Shown here in pieces: positions 39,247 to 48,410 of a DNA stretch of 64,000 nt (position 1 is the stretch's first letter; each line of letters starts with the position of its first letter). The notes beneath the pieces are model-generated. The model was not told where the DNA came from and did not search any database. It saw nothing but the letters and a program-made list of their open reading frames with translations. Source of the DNA: Myxococcus eversor (lineage in GTDB: Bacteria > Myxococcota > Myxococcia > Myxococcales > Myxococcaceae); NCBI RefSeq assembly GCF_010894455.1, contig NZ_JAAIXY010000009.1, positions 366,584 through 430,583 of the forward strand. The letters run 5' to 3'. Position numbers and translations under genes: made by a program.

Positions 39247-40061
39247 GCCGGCTCCCGCAGCGGGACGACGGGAGCGGGGGCCTCGCCGTAGAACGACAGC
39301 CGCGCGTTGCGCGACGAGGGCACGGCGATGAGCTTCTCGAACACCGCCTCCAGCGAGGAACAGTCGTAGCGCTGGAGCAAGGAGGACACCGGCCCCTGGT
39401 CCAGCATGCGTCCGGCCTGGATGATGCCCGCGTGGGTGGCCAGCCGGTCCGCGATTTCCAGCACATGCGTGGTGAGCAGCAGCGTGACGCCGCGCCGGCT
39501 CAGCTCGCGCAAGAGCTCGCGGATGACGCCCGCCGCGAGCACGTCGATGCCCTCGAAGGGCTCGTCCAGGAGCACCAGCTCCGGCGCGTGGATCAACGCC
39601 GCGGCGATGGCGAGCCGACGCCGCATGCCCTTGGAGTACTCGGAGACGAGCGAGCCCGCCTTGTACGTCAGCTCCGTCAGCTCCAGCAGCTCCGTGGCCC
39701 GCGCGGCGGCCTCGTCGCCGTCCAGGCCATACATGCGCGCGCAGAAGGTGAGGTACTGCCGGCCGGTGAGCCGCTCGAAGAGGCTCAGCTCCTCCGGCAC
39801 CACGCCCACGCGGCGCTTCACCTCCATGGGCTTTTGCACCGCGTCCACGCCGAGCATGCGGATGGAGCCCGCGTCGGGGCCGTACACGCCTGTCAGGAGC
39901 GCGATGCTGGTGGACTTCCCGGCGCCATTGGGGCCCAGGTACGCGTAGAAGGCCCCCTTGGGTATCTGGAGGTCCAGGCCGTTGAGCGCGGTGAAGCCAC
40001 CGAAGCGCTTGATCAGCCCGCGCGCGTCGACGGCGAGGTCATCGGAAGGGGAGGGCGTCAT
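39243..40061 (-). CDS. ABC transporter ATP-binding protein
   Basis: 272 residues. Walker A GPNGAGKST (43-51), signature YSKGMRRRLAIA, Walker B LVLLDEP and the H-loop TTHVLE are all present. PEE stands in the Q-loop region, as in many ABC-2 export ATPases. It pairs with the overlapping permease and would drive export across the inner membrane. Confidence 0.93.
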   Translation of the reverse strand: MTPSPSDDLAVDARGLIKRFGGFTALNGLDLQIPKGAFYAYLGPNGAGKSTSIALLTGVYGPDAGSIRMLGVDAVQKPMEVKRRVGVVPEELSLFERLTGRQYLTFCARMYGLDGDEAAARATELLELTELTYKAGSLVSEYSKGMRRRLAIAAALIHAPELVLLDEPFEGIDVLAAGVIRELLRELSRRGVTLLLTTHVLEIADRLATHAGIIQAGRMLDQGPVSSLLQRYDCSSLEAVFEKLIAVPSSRNARLSFYGEAPAPVVPLREPA

Positions 40062-40131
40062 GAAGTGACGCCATCACACCCGAGCCCGGCCCCCCGCGAC
40101 AATCCCCACCCGGCGGAACCGGGCGCGGAAG

Positions 40132-40509
40132 TCAGTGGACGAAGGCCATCTCCGGCGGGCCGACGATCTGCTGCACCGTCATCCGCACCTTGTCCAGGTC
40201 CACGGGCTTGGAGATGTAGCCGGCCGCGCCCACCAGCTCCGCCTCCCACTCGAAGCCGTAGCCGGAGATGATGATGATGGGCAGACCCCTGGCGCGCGGC
40301 ATCTTCTTCAGCGCGTCCAGAAGGCCCCACCCGCTCATCACCGGCATGCGCAGGTCGAGCAGCACGGCGGCGGGCATGTCGCCCTCCAGATGGTCCAACG
40401 CTTCCTTGCCGTTGGCGGCCTCGACGGTTCGGTAACCCATCTCCTCGAGGGCATCGCTGATGAGCGTGCGGTGACTCGCGTCGTCATCGACGACCAGGAT
40501 GTGGGACAT
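40132..40509 (-). CDS. Single-domain response regulator
   Basis: 125 residues, a receiver domain with no output domain. The acidic pocket D8/D9/D10, phosphoacceptor D52 (VLLDLRMP), switch Ser82 and Lys101 (SKP) are all present. Such CheY-like proteins act by protein-protein contact and are numerous in myxobacteria. No kinase gene is adjacent. Confidence 0.92.
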   Translation of the reverse strand: MSHILVVDDDASHRTLISDALEEMGYRTVEAANGKEALDHLEGDMPAAVLLDLRMPVMSGWGLLDALKKMPRARGLPIIIISGYGFEWEAELVGAAGYISKPVDLDKVRMTVQQIVGPPEMAFVH

Positions 40510-40675
40510 GGCAGGGCCTCAGAGGGGAGCTGCGGCGTCTCAACCGCGGGATTCTATGGGCGGCAAGATGGGAACGGGAACTTCATTCCGGAAGGGGGCG
40601 CCCCACTTTTCAACAGCCAACCACCCTCGCGATGCAACCGGCTTCCAGCGAGTCCGTTGAGAGCCCGGCACACGG

Positions 40676-40918
40676 CTACTCCCGGGGCTTCTTCTCCAAC
40701 TCCTCGGATTCGTCGGACCGGTGGTCCGTCCGCCGCAGATACGTGTTGTGCGCATAGCCCTGGCGCGACAACCGCTGCGACTCGATGGCGTCCGCGACCT
40801 TCGTGCACACCTGTCCCAACAGGCGCAAGGACTCCGCCAGCAGCTTCTCGGCGTGGTCCTGGGCGTCGGCGGCGGCGATGGTGGTTCGCTCTTTGCGGAA
40901 CAGCCCTGGCAACTTCAT
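40676..40918 (-). CDS. Small charged protein, unknown
   Basis: 80 residues beginning MKLPGLFRKERTTIAAADAQDHAEKLLAESL. The first two thirds look helical, with a Leu/Ala-rich face (LLAESLRLLGQVCTKVADAI), and the tail is very charged (RRTDHRSDESEELEKKPRE). No family is recognised. Codon usage fits its neighbours, and it lies 167 bp upstream of the response regulator on the same strand. Confidence 0.5.
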   Translation of the reverse strand: MKLPGLFRKERTTIAAADAQDHAEKLLAESLRLLGQVCTKVADAIESQRLSRQGYAHNTYLRRTDHRSDESEELEKKPRE

Positions 40919-41024
40919 CCCTCTGAATCTAGGAGACCCCGCCGCCTGGCGCTACCGCCCCGCTGACGCGCCCAAGTCCCCCAGGGACCTGTCCCGGCCT
41001 CGGACTCGGCGCCGCCTCGCTCCC

Positions 41025-41056
41025 TTGACAGGATTGACTGGCTGGCAAATTTACAT
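41025..41056 (+). promoter_or_regulatory. Candidate sigma-70-type promoter upstream of a small gene
   Basis: TTGACA at 41025-41030 is a perfect -35. An AT-rich stretch (AAATTTACATTTTT) follows at about 41047-41060 and could hold a weak -10, although no hexamer at 17-nt spacing is convincing. The surrounding 297-bp gap (40919-41215) is otherwise unremarkable apart from a T-rich island. Confidence 0.35.
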
Positions 41057-41215
41057 TTTTGAGCAGCGGCCCCGGATGATCTGCCCGCCAGCCCCGGAAC
41101 TGTCGTGTAACCCCCGGAAATTCAAAGGCCTTAACGAATTTTCAAGAGGGGGGATGACAGCGAGTTAATTCGTCCTTACATTGGTTCTCGTCTCATTGCT
41201 GCGGAGGAATTGCGC

Positions 41216-41494
41216 ATGGCTTACGACGGCGAGCTGGTGAAGATGGAGAACGGTCGCTGGGCGCGGTTCCAGCGGTGCCAGGTGTACCGCCCGGGTGTGG
41301 CGGACGCGGGCGAGACGATGCTGCTCATCGCCGTGGAGCTGGAGGAGCGCTACCAGCTTCTCCTCGACGGAGCGGCGGATTCGCTGGCCCAGTACCGCTT
41401 CCAGGGCGTGCCCGTGCAGGTCCGGTTGGATCCGGACGCGCAGGGCATCACCCTCCAGCCGGAAGTGGCCGCATCCGTACCCGCCGTGCACTGA
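41216..41494 (+). CDS. Small protein of unknown function
   Basis: 92 residues from ATG 41216, with GGAGG 9 nt upstream. Beta-strand-rich in appearance (MLLIAVELEERYQLLL, PVQVRLDPDAQGITLQ) with no motif I know. A strong intrinsic terminator follows the stop, so it is a monocistronic gene. Confidence 0.6.
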   Translation: MAYDGELVKMENGRWARFQRCQVYRPGVADAGETMLLIAVELEERYQLLLDGAADSLAQYRFQGVPVQVRLDPDAQGITLQPEVAASVPAVH

Positions 41495-41545
41495 AGTCAT
41501 GCTCCCCGTGAGCGTGTCGGTGCGGGTTTGACGGATTCACAACAC

Positions 41546-41579
41546 AAGGGGCCTCGCGATTCACATCGCGGGGCCCTTT
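41546..41579. terminator. Bidirectional intrinsic terminator
   Basis: A 15-bp stem (41546-41560 with 41565-41579, two G-U pairs) closes a TCAC loop. TGAATTTA follows on the plus strand and an A-rich CACAACACAA precedes it, giving a T-rich tail on the minus strand. It separates the small gene from the convergent M3 peptidase gene. Confidence 0.85.
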
Positions 41580-41605
41580 GAATTTACAGCCCCCGGCGGG
41601 ATGCG

Positions 41606-43651
41606 TCAGCGGCCCTCCAGCCAACGCGAGTACGCCCCGAAGTCGTAGCCCCGGCCGAGGAAGTCCCGGACCAGGTCCGCGGCGTCCTTGGAGCCGCCCG
41701 GCGCCAGGACGGTGTCGCGGTAGCGGTGGGCCGTCTCCTCGTCCATCAGCCCGTGCCGTTCGAAGGGCGTGAGCAGGTCGCGCGCGATGACGAGCGACCA
41801 GAGGTACGTGTAGTAGAGCGCCGAGTAGTCGCCATCCAACTGGGTGAAGGCGAGGTGGGCGTACGTACCGCTGATGGCGCGGAAGGGCAGGTAGCGCTCC
41901 TGGAGGGCCAGGACGCTCGCGGTGGTGGCGTCGGTGCCCGCCGCGGGGGCGCCCGAGTGCAGGGAGAGGCTGACGGCGGCGTAGAAGAGCTGCTGGCGCA
42001 CCCAGAGCCCCTTGCCGAAGGAGTCCGCGCGGCGCATCCGGGAGATGAGGTCGGCGGGCAGCGGCGCGTCCGTGTCGATGTGCCGGGCGAAGCGCTGCAG
42101 CGGCTCCACGCTCCAGGCCCACTCCTCCAGCACCTGCGCGGGGGCCTCCACGAAGTCGACCTCCGTGCGCGTGCCGGACAGGCCCGCCCAGCGCACCCGG
42201 CCGCCCAGCAGGTGGTGCAGCAGGTGGCCGAACTCGTGGAGGAACGTCCGCACCTCTGAGTGCTGGAGCAGCGCGGGCCGCGCGCCGGGGCGAGGGAAGT
42301 TGCACGTCAGCACGCCCTCGGGAAGTGACTTGCCCGCGCGGCCGACGGCCAGGTCCCACTGCGCCGCGTGCGTGTACTTGCCGGGGCGCGGGTGCATGTC
42401 CAGGTAGAAGCGGCCTCGTCGCTCGGCGCCCTCGTAGACGTCAAAGACTTCCACGTCCGGGTGCCAGACGGGCGCGTCCAGCACGCGGCGATAGGTGAGG
42501 CCGAAGAGGCTGGAGGTGAGGTCCATCACCCCGCGCTTCACGCGCGTGTATTCGAAGTACGGCCGCAGCTCGCGCGAGTCGAAGCGGTACTGTTCGGCGC
42601 GCACCCTATCCTCCAGCCACGCCTGCTCCCAGGGCTCCACGCGCGTGGCGGCCGGCACGTCCCGCTGCTTGCGCGTCAAGAGCGCGGCGTACTCGGAGCG
42701 CATGCGCCCGTCGACGGCGGCGGCCAGCTCCTCGATGAAGTCCGCCGCCACGCGCTCCTCGCGCACCATCTTGTCCTCGGCCGCGTAGGCCGCCCAGCTC
42801 GGGTAACCCAGCAGCGTGGCCAACGCGTGGCGTGCCTGGAGCATGCTCGCGAGTGTGTCCAGGTTGCGCGGGTGGCCCCGTCGTCGTCCCAGGCGCCACA
42901 GCGCTTCTCGCGCCGAGGTGTCCTTCGCGTACGTCATGAAGGGCCCCAGGTCCGAGGAGTCCGTGGTCAGGCGCACCCGCCCGTCCGGGCCGGGCGGGTG
43001 GGTGCGCACGTAGTCCTCCGGCAGCCCCGCCAACGCCGAGGGCGCGACATCCAGGTGCCGCACGTCCTCGTGGATGTGGCGGTTGAACTCCTGGCCCAGG
43101 ACGATGAGCTCCTCCTGGAGCATGCGCACGCGCTCGCGCGTGGCCTCGTCCCGGTTCACGCCCGCGCGCTGGAAGCCTCGCAGCACCTTCGCCACCCAGC
43201 GCCGCGTCACCGCGTCCTGGCGGGTGACATCGAGCGCGGCCAGCACGTCGTAGACGCGGCGGTCCAACGAGATATCCGTGCGCACCCGCTCCACGGCCTG
43301 CTCGCACCGCTCCGCGGCGGCCCGGAACGCGGCGTCCGGATGTACGTTGGCGCCGATGCCCGAGCGCCCGACGGTGTCGTCCAGGAGCGCCATGGCGTCG
43401 TCATACGTGGTGAGCAGCGCCTCCGTCGTCACGGGGCGGGCGCCGGGCGTCGTCAGCCGCGCCACCGCGCCACGGGCCTCCTGGATGTCGCGCCGACACG
43501 CCTCCATGAAGTGTTCGGGGCTGGTGGCCAGCAGCCGCCCGGCTTCCGGCGCGAGCAAACCTCGTGTGTCGCCCGCGCGAACGGGTGTCCGGGCAGACGT
43601 GCCCAGGCACCCCGCGAACATGACGGCGACGATGACGAAGCTGGAACGCAA
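41606..43651 (-). CDS. M3 family (thimet oligopeptidase-like) zinc metallopeptidase, probable lipoprotein
   Basis: 681 residues. The zinc site HEFGHLLHH (+ strand 42224-42238 for HEFGH) and the downstream Glu region (VDFVEAPAQVLEEWAW) define the M3 family, which cleaves oligopeptides. The chosen TTG start at 43651 has GGGAGG upstream and begins a signal sequence (SSFVIVAVMFAGC) with a lipobox-like FAGC. A periplasmic or outer-membrane location is therefore likely, unlike the cytoplasmic E. coli oligopeptidase A. A longer frame from 43720 lacks a good ribosome binding site. Confidence 0.9.
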   Translation of the reverse strand: MRSSFVIVAVMFAGCLGTSARTPVRAGDTRGLLAPEAGRLLATSPEHFMEACRRDIQEARGAVARLTTPGARPVTTEALLTTYDDAMALLDDTVGRSGIGANVHPDAAFRAAAERCEQAVERVRTDISLDRRVYDVLAALDVTRQDAVTRRWVAKVLRGFQRAGVNRDEATRERVRMLQEELIVLGQEFNRHIHEDVRHLDVAPSALAGLPEDYVRTHPPGPDGRVRLTTDSSDLGPFMTYAKDTSAREALWRLGRRRGHPRNLDTLASMLQARHALATLLGYPSWAAYAAEDKMVREERVAADFIEELAAAVDGRMRSEYAALLTRKQRDVPAATRVEPWEQAWLEDRVRAEQYRFDSRELRPYFEYTRVKRGVMDLTSSLFGLTYRRVLDAPVWHPDVEVFDVYEGAERRGRFYLDMHPRPGKYTHAAQWDLAVGRAGKSLPEGVLTCNFPRPGARPALLQHSEVRTFLHEFGHLLHHLLGGRVRWAGLSGTRTEVDFVEAPAQVLEEWAWSVEPLQRFARHIDTDAPLPADLISRMRRADSFGKGLWVRQQLFYAAVSLSLHSGAPAAGTDATTASVLALQERYLPFRAISGTYAHLAFTQLDGDYSALYYTYLWSLVIARDLLTPFERHGLMDEETAHRYRDTVLAPGGSKDAADLVRDFLGRGYDFGAYSRWLEGR

Positions 43652-43839
43652 AGGGCCCTCCCGAACCGGAGTGTGAACACCGTGGCGCCTGGGACTTGGG
43701 GCTTCCCCGTATGCGCTCACGCAGAAAGGACGGGAATGGGTGTCTTTTGTTGCAAATATTCACCCTGACTGGAGTCGGGTGGTGAAGTGCGATGCCTGGA
43801 AGGGTGAGACGGTGTGGGGCCCGGCCAGACGAGTGTGGC

Positions 43840-44622
43840 TCAGGTTCCCACCTGGAAGAAGCGGGAGGCGTTGTCGCGGGTGACGCGGCGCACGACGCGC
43901 TCGGAGAGGCGGGCCTTGGAGAGCAGGTTGGCCACGCGTGCGAGGCCGAGGATGTCGCCGGCGCCATCTCCGGCGTCGGAGTTGAGCACGAGCCGCTCAC
44001 TGCCCAGCTTGCGCACCAGCGCCACGGCGCGCTCGGCGGCCAGGGCCTCCGGGTGCAGGGTGAGGCCGGCCCAGTGGCCCACCTCCAGGATGGTGCGCAC
44101 GGTGCGCGCGGTGGCGTGGTCCACCAGTACGCGCGAGGGCAGCACGCCGGACTGGCGCAGCAGCAAGAGGATGCGGCGCGTGTGGCGCTCCTTGTCCGCC
44201 AGGGGCGTGTGCACGACGACGCGCAGCTTGAGGCTTCGTGCCAGCGCGAGCTGCTCCAGGAAGGCCTCCTCTTCCTCTTCTCCGCCCGCGTGCAGCCCCG
44301 TCTCGCCCAGGGCGACGACGCGGCCGCCCTCGAAGTAGTCGGGCAGGGCGGAGAGGACCTCCGACAGGCCGCGGCGGGGGATGCAGCGCGGGTGGACGCC
44401 CAGCGCGGCGTACGCGCGGATGCCCACCTTCTCCAGCCGGGGAAGCTGCCGCTCCACGATGTCGTCGAAGTGGCGCAGCAGGGCCTTGGAGGTGGGCTCC
44501 GGGAAGTGGTGCGCCACCACGAGCGCCCGCTCCACCCCGAAGAAGCGCATCGACTCGAGGTCCTGGTCGCTCAGGCCCTCGGGGTGCAGGTGCGCGTCGA
44601 AGATGGGCAGGGGCTCGGGCAC
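43840..44622 (-). CDS. TatD-family metal-dependent hydrolase
   Basis: 260 residues, amidohydrolase-like barrel. FDAHLHPEG near the N-terminus carries the HxH metal ligands, and GETGLHAGG (Glu), VVVHTPL (His), VLVDHAT and LNSDAGDG (Asp) supply the rest. TatD proteins are nucleases or related hydrolases; this divergent member could have another substrate. The GTG start lies 8 nt after the gamma-glutamyltransferase stop, so the two genes are cotranscribed. Confidence 0.8.
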   Translation of the reverse strand: MPEPLPIFDAHLHPEGLSDQDLESMRFFGVERALVVAHHFPEPTSKALLRHFDDIVERQLPRLEKVGIRAYAALGVHPRCIPRRGLSEVLSALPDYFEGGRVVALGETGLHAGGEEEEEAFLEQLALARSLKLRVVVHTPLADKERHTRRILLLLRQSGVLPSRVLVDHATARTVRTILEVGHWAGLTLHPEALAAERAVALVRKLGSERLVLNSDAGDGAGDILGLARVANLLSKARLSERVVRRVTRDNASRFFQVGT

Positions 44623-44630
44623 GGTGTGTC

Positions 44631-46370
44631 TCAATCCTGTCCCAGGGAGAGGCCCTCGTTGCGCGGGTCGCTCGCGGAGAAGCGCAGGCCTGTCTTCGGG
44701 TCGATGAACACCGCCTCCGCGTCGCCCCACTGGTCCACGCGGCGCACCTTGTGTCCCTTGGCCTCCAGCGCGGACAGCGTGGCCGGCTCCAGGCCCCACT
44801 TGTCCACCCAGAGCTCGTCCGGGAGGTACTGGTGATGGACGCGGCCCTCGTTCACCGCGCGCGCCACGTCCATGCCGCTGTCCACCATGTTGCTGATGAC
44901 CTGGATGACGGTGGTGGGGATGGTGGAGCCGCCCGGGCTGCCCACCGCGAGCATGACGCGCTTGGGGTCCTCCTTGGAGAACACCAGCGTGGGCGACATG
45001 GAGGACTGCGGCACCTTGCCGGGCTGAATCGCGTTGGGCTCGCCGGTGACGAGGCCGTACGCGTTGGGCACGCCGGGCTGCGCGGCGAAGTCGTCCATCT
45101 CGTCATTGAGCAGCACGCCGGTGCCCTTGGCGACGACACACGAGCCGAAGCCGTAGTTCACCGTGGTCGTCAGCGCCACCGCGTTGCCCTGCTTGTCCAC
45201 GACGGAGATGTGCGTGGTGTTCTTGCGCTCCGGCTCCGGCGTCAGCGTCACCGGCTTGTCCGTCAGCGTGGAGCCCTGCGAGCCCGCCGTCTGGGGCAGC
45301 AGCGCCAGGCTGGACGTGGCCTTCTTCGGGTCGATGGAGCCCGCCAGGTCCGCGATGTGCCCCTTGGAGATGAGCCGCGCGGTGGGCACGTCGGCGAAGT
45401 CCGGGTCGCCCAGGTACCTGGCGCGGTCCACGTACGCGCGCCGCAGCGCCTCCACGTACAGGTGCACCGCCTCCGGGTCCCTGAAGCCGAAGCCCTGGGG
45501 GCGCAATTGCTCCAGCGCGCCCAGCACCTGGAGCACCGCCACGCCGCCCGCGCTCGGCGGAGGCATGGTGAGGATGCGGTGGCCCCGGTAGCTGCCCTCC
45601 AGCGGCTCGCGCGGACGCGTCTTGTAGGACGCCAGGTCCTCCAACGTGAGCACGCCGCCGCCCGCCTTCACCGTGTCGACGATGCCCTTGGCGACAGTGC
45701 CCGAATAGAAGCCCTTGGCGCCGCTCTTCGCGACGGTGGACAGCGTGCGCGCCAGGTCCGGCTGGCGCAGCAGGTGGCCGATGGGCGGGACGACGAACTC
45801 GCCCTGCTCGTTCTTGACGAGGAAGACGCGCGTGGCCTCCGGGTCCTTGCGCAGGCACTCCAGCCGGCCCTCGGCCATGCTGCGGTAGCGCGGCGTCACC
45901 CACAGGCCCTTGCGCGCCGCTTCGATGGCTGGCGCCAGGACGACGGACGGGGGCAGGGTGCCGTGCGTCTTGAGCAATTCCAGATAGCCCGCCACCGCGC
46001 CCGGCACCGCGACGCTCAGCACGCCGTCGGTGGACAGCCCCGGCACCACCTTGCCGTCCTTCAGGAACATGTCGCGCGTGGCCGCCTTGGGCGCCACCTC
46101 GCGGAAGTCCAGCACCCGCGTGGCCCCGGACTTCGCGTCGTGCACCAGCGCGAAGCCGCCGCCGCCCACGCCAGAGTGGTACGGCCCGACGACGGCCGCC
46201 ACGAACGCCGCCGCCACCGCCGCGTCCACCGCGTTGCCGCCCTTGTCGAGCATCTTCAGCGCCGCCTCACTGGCCGGCGGGTACGCCGTGGCCACCGCGC
46301 CACCGCGATACGGCCGCGCCGCGTGGGCCACACACGCCATCAGTGCGAGCGCCACCACCAGACTTCGCAC
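44631..46370 (-). CDS. ggt: Gamma-glutamyltransferase
   Basis: 579 residues. This Ntn-hydrolase is secreted and self-cleaves before the catalytic Thr in NTTHISVVD. GGGGFALVHD, the MPPPSAGG region and VGSPGGSTIPTTV are family marks of the oxyanion hole and substrate site. It degrades glutathione and other gamma-glutamyl compounds in the periplasm. I chose the GTG at 46370 because GGAGG stands 5 nt upstream and a clean short signal peptide (VRSLVVALALMACVAHA) begins there; an earlier GTG at 46433 would give a longer n-region. Confidence 0.93.
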   Translation of the reverse strand: MRSLVVALALMACVAHAARPYRGGAVATAYPPASEAALKMLDKGGNAVDAAVAAAFVAAVVGPYHSGVGGGGFALVHDAKSGATRVLDFREVAPKAATRDMFLKDGKVVPGLSTDGVLSVAVPGAVAGYLELLKTHGTLPPSVVLAPAIEAARKGLWVTPRYRSMAEGRLECLRKDPEATRVFLVKNEQGEFVVPPIGHLLRQPDLARTLSTVAKSGAKGFYSGTVAKGIVDTVKAGGGVLTLEDLASYKTRPREPLEGSYRGHRILTMPPPSAGGVAVLQVLGALEQLRPQGFGFRDPEAVHLYVEALRRAYVDRARYLGDPDFADVPTARLISKGHIADLAGSIDPKKATSSLALLPQTAGSQGSTLTDKPVTLTPEPERKNTTHISVVDKQGNAVALTTTVNYGFGSCVVAKGTGVLLNDEMDDFAAQPGVPNAYGLVTGEPNAIQPGKVPQSSMSPTLVFSKEDPKRVMLAVGSPGGSTIPTTVIQVISNMVDSGMDVARAVNEGRVHHQYLPDELWVDKWGLEPATLSALEAKGHKVRRVDQWGDAEAVFIDPKTGLRFSASDPRNEGLSLGQD

Positions 46371-46685
46371 CGTCGCCTCCAGCACCCTCGCGCTTGTGCG
46401 CGGAGCTTGCTTCTCGAAGCTCGTGTCGTTCACGGAGTCCACCCCTCCTGGGGGCGCAATCAATACCTTGAGGCTGGCCTTCGTCGCGGATGATGTGTTA
46501 CCCGGCGGACACTCACCCACACCTTGGGGCCGGGACTCGAGGGCGCCGCACCGACTACACCTCTCCCGGTATGCACGAACTGTCCGCACCGGACCATGAT
46601 TTCAACTCAGCAACATTTTTCCTCTTGGATTGTTTTTCGAGAGGGTGCATCCTTCCCCCATCATGAGTCGGGACTGGGGGAGCAA
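46371..46685. other. Divergent intergenic region, ggt to glmU
   Basis: 315 bp between the divergent ggt and the small ORF before glmU. An AT-rich patch (about 46598-46640, CAACATTTTTCC and GATTGTTTTTCG) stands out and probably holds the glmU-side promoter. No palindrome longer than 10 bp was noticed. Confidence 0.5.
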
Positions 46686-46892
46686 ATGAGCGCACCGGTC
46701 ACACCTGAGAAGCCGACCCGGACCGGGTCCGTTCCGCCCTCGGGTCGCGTCACCCTCTTCCTGAAGCCGAGCTTCGGAATCACGGTGAAGAGCAACGCGC
46801 TGTGCGTGGCCGTGAGCGCGAAGCCGCGACCTGACAACACCTCCGAGACTTCGGAGCCTCGCGCGGTTGACGACTCGATTCCCTGTCCCTAA
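46686..46892 (+). CDS. Possible small ORF ending 11 nt before glmU
   Basis: 68 residues from an ATG with GGGGG 5 nt upstream. Contains [18 protein letters not shown], then a Ser/Thr/Glu-rich tail. No family recognised. The frame could be a small protein or a leader cotranscribed with glmU; conservation would decide. Confidence 0.35.
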   Translation: MSAPVTPEKPTRTGSVPPSGRVTLFLKPSFGITVKSNALCVAVSAKPRPDNTSETSEPRAVDDSIPCP

Positions 46893-46903
46893 TTCTCCGC
46901 CGC

Positions 46904-48301
46904 ATGACAGCTCTGTCGGCGGTGGTGTTGTGTGCGGGCAAGGGCACGCGGATGAAGTCGAAGAAGGCGAAAGTCCTTCACGCCATCCTCGGAAAGCCCC
47001 TGTGCGCCTATCCCCTGAAGCGAGCGCTGGAGCTTGGCGCCTCCACGGTGGTGCCCGTCGTGGGCCATCAGGCGGAGAGCGTGGAGAAGGAGGTCCGGGC
47101 GCTGTTTCCCGACGCCCCCCTGCGCTTCGCGCTCCAGCGTGAGCAGCGCGGGACGGCGGACGCGGTGCGCTCGGCGGAGGAGGCCCTGAAGGGGTTCTCC
47201 GGCCGGGTCCTCATCCTGTACGGAGATGTGCCGCTCCTGCGCAGGGAGACGCTGGCCGCGCTGCTCGCCGCGCATGACGCCGCGGGCGGGGTGCTGGCCA
47301 TGGTGACGACGATGCTCGACGACCCCACGGGCTACGGGCGCGTCCTGCGTGAGGGCGGCCAGGTGGTGCGGGTGGTGGAGCAGAAGGACGCCACCGCCGA
47401 GCAGCGCGCCGTCAAGGAGTGCAACGCGGGCATCTACTCGGTGGACGCGGCCTTCCTCTGGAAGGCGTTGGCCGAAATCAAACCGAACAATGCGCAGGGC
47501 GAGTACTACCTGACGGACCTGGTGGAGCTGGCCTCCAGGCAGGGCCGCGTGGGCACCGTCGTCGCCGACGCCACGGAGACCGCGGGCGTGAATGACAAGG
47601 TGGAGCTGGCCGCGCGCGCCCGGGTGCTCCAGCGCCGCATCAACGAGGCGCACATGCGCGCCGGCGTCACCCTGGTGGACCCCGACACCACCTTCATCGA
47701 AGAGGACGTGGTGGTGGGCGCCGACAGCGAGGTGGGCCCCGGCGTCATGCTGACGGCGGGCACCGTGGTGGGAGAGAACGTCACCATCGGCGCCGGCTGT
47801 GTGGTGAGCGCCTCCACGGTGGCGGAGGGCGCCGTGCTCAAGCCCTACTCCGTGCTGGAGGAGGCGAAGGTCGGCGTGCGGAACTTCATTGGCCCGTTCG
47901 CTCGGCTGCGCCCTGGGACGGAGCTGGCCGAGGATGTGCATCTGGGCAACTTCGTGGAAACGAAGAAGGCGCAGATCGGCAAGGGCAGCAAGGCCAACCA
48001 CCTGACTTACTTGGGCGACGCCAGGATTGGCGCCGGCTGCAACGTGGGGGCGGGCACCATCACCTGTAACTATGACGGGGTGAACAAGAGCCTGACGGAG
48101 CTGGGAGACGGCGTCTTCATCGGCTCCGACACCCAGCTCGTCGCTCCGGTGAAGGTGGGGGATGGCGCCTACGTGGGGGCGGGGACCACGGTGACGAAAA
48201 ATGTGCCGCCCGGCAGCCTCGCTGTGTCACGGGCGCCACAGGTGACGAAGGAAGGCTGGGTGGCCGCGAAGAAGGCGCGCCGCGCGGCGAAGGGCGGTTG
48301 A
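46904..48301 (+). CDS. glmU: Bifunctional GlmU: glucosamine-1-phosphate acetyltransferase / GlcNAc-1-P uridylyltransferase
   Basis: 465 residues, makes UDP-GlcNAc for peptidoglycan and LPS. The uridylyltransferase domain has [11 protein letters not shown] (LAAGxGTRM in most homologues) and YGDVPLL. The C-terminal left-handed beta-helix has hexapeptide repeats, and [24 protein letters not shown] and a C-terminal [10 protein letters not shown] tail. The length matches the family. It is followed by glmS, the previous step of the pathway, 109 bp away. Confidence 0.97.
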   Translation: MTALSAVVLCAGKGTRMKSKKAKVLHAILGKPLCAYPLKRALELGASTVVPVVGHQAESVEKEVRALFPDAPLRFALQREQRGTADAVRSAEEALKGFSGRVLILYGDVPLLRRETLAALLAAHDAAGGVLAMVTTMLDDPTGYGRVLREGGQVVRVVEQKDATAEQRAVKECNAGIYSVDAAFLWKALAEIKPNNAQGEYYLTDLVELASRQGRVGTVVADATETAGVNDKVELAARARVLQRRINEAHMRAGVTLVDPDTTFIEEDVVVGADSEVGPGVMLTAGTVVGENVTIGAGCVVSASTVAEGAVLKPYSVLEEAKVGVRNFIGPFARLRPGTELAEDVHLGNFVETKKAQIGKGSKANHLTYLGDARIGAGCNVGAGTITCNYDGVNKSLTELGDGVFIGSDTQLVAPVKVGDGAYVGAGTTVTKNVPPGSLAVSRAPQVTKEGWVAAKKARRAAKGG

Positions 48302-48323
48302 GGACGGGCGTGGCACTTGCTTG

Positions 48324-48347
48324 GGGAGCGGCCTGACAGCCACTCCC
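48324..48347 (+). promoter_or_regulatory. Hairpin between glmU and glmS
   Basis: GGGAG-C-GGC pairs with GCC-A-CTCCC (48324-48332, 48339-48347, one mismatch) 22 nt after the glmU stop. No U-run follows, so a regulatory or mRNA-processing role is as likely as termination. It does not resemble a glmS ribozyme. Confidence 0.4.
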
Positions 48348-48410
48348 AGAGAAGTATGGGTATCCCTCGGTTTGCTCCGGCGGGCGTGGGCGTGAGAGAG
48401 AGGTCTGAAT

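Noticed and set aside
48309-48325. Sigma-54 promoter between glmU and glmS
   Set aside because: TGGCAC is present but the -12 GC at the required spacing is not.
48302-48410. glmS ribozyme
   Set aside because: The hairpin before glmS does not resemble the glmS ribozyme, which is a Firmicutes feature.
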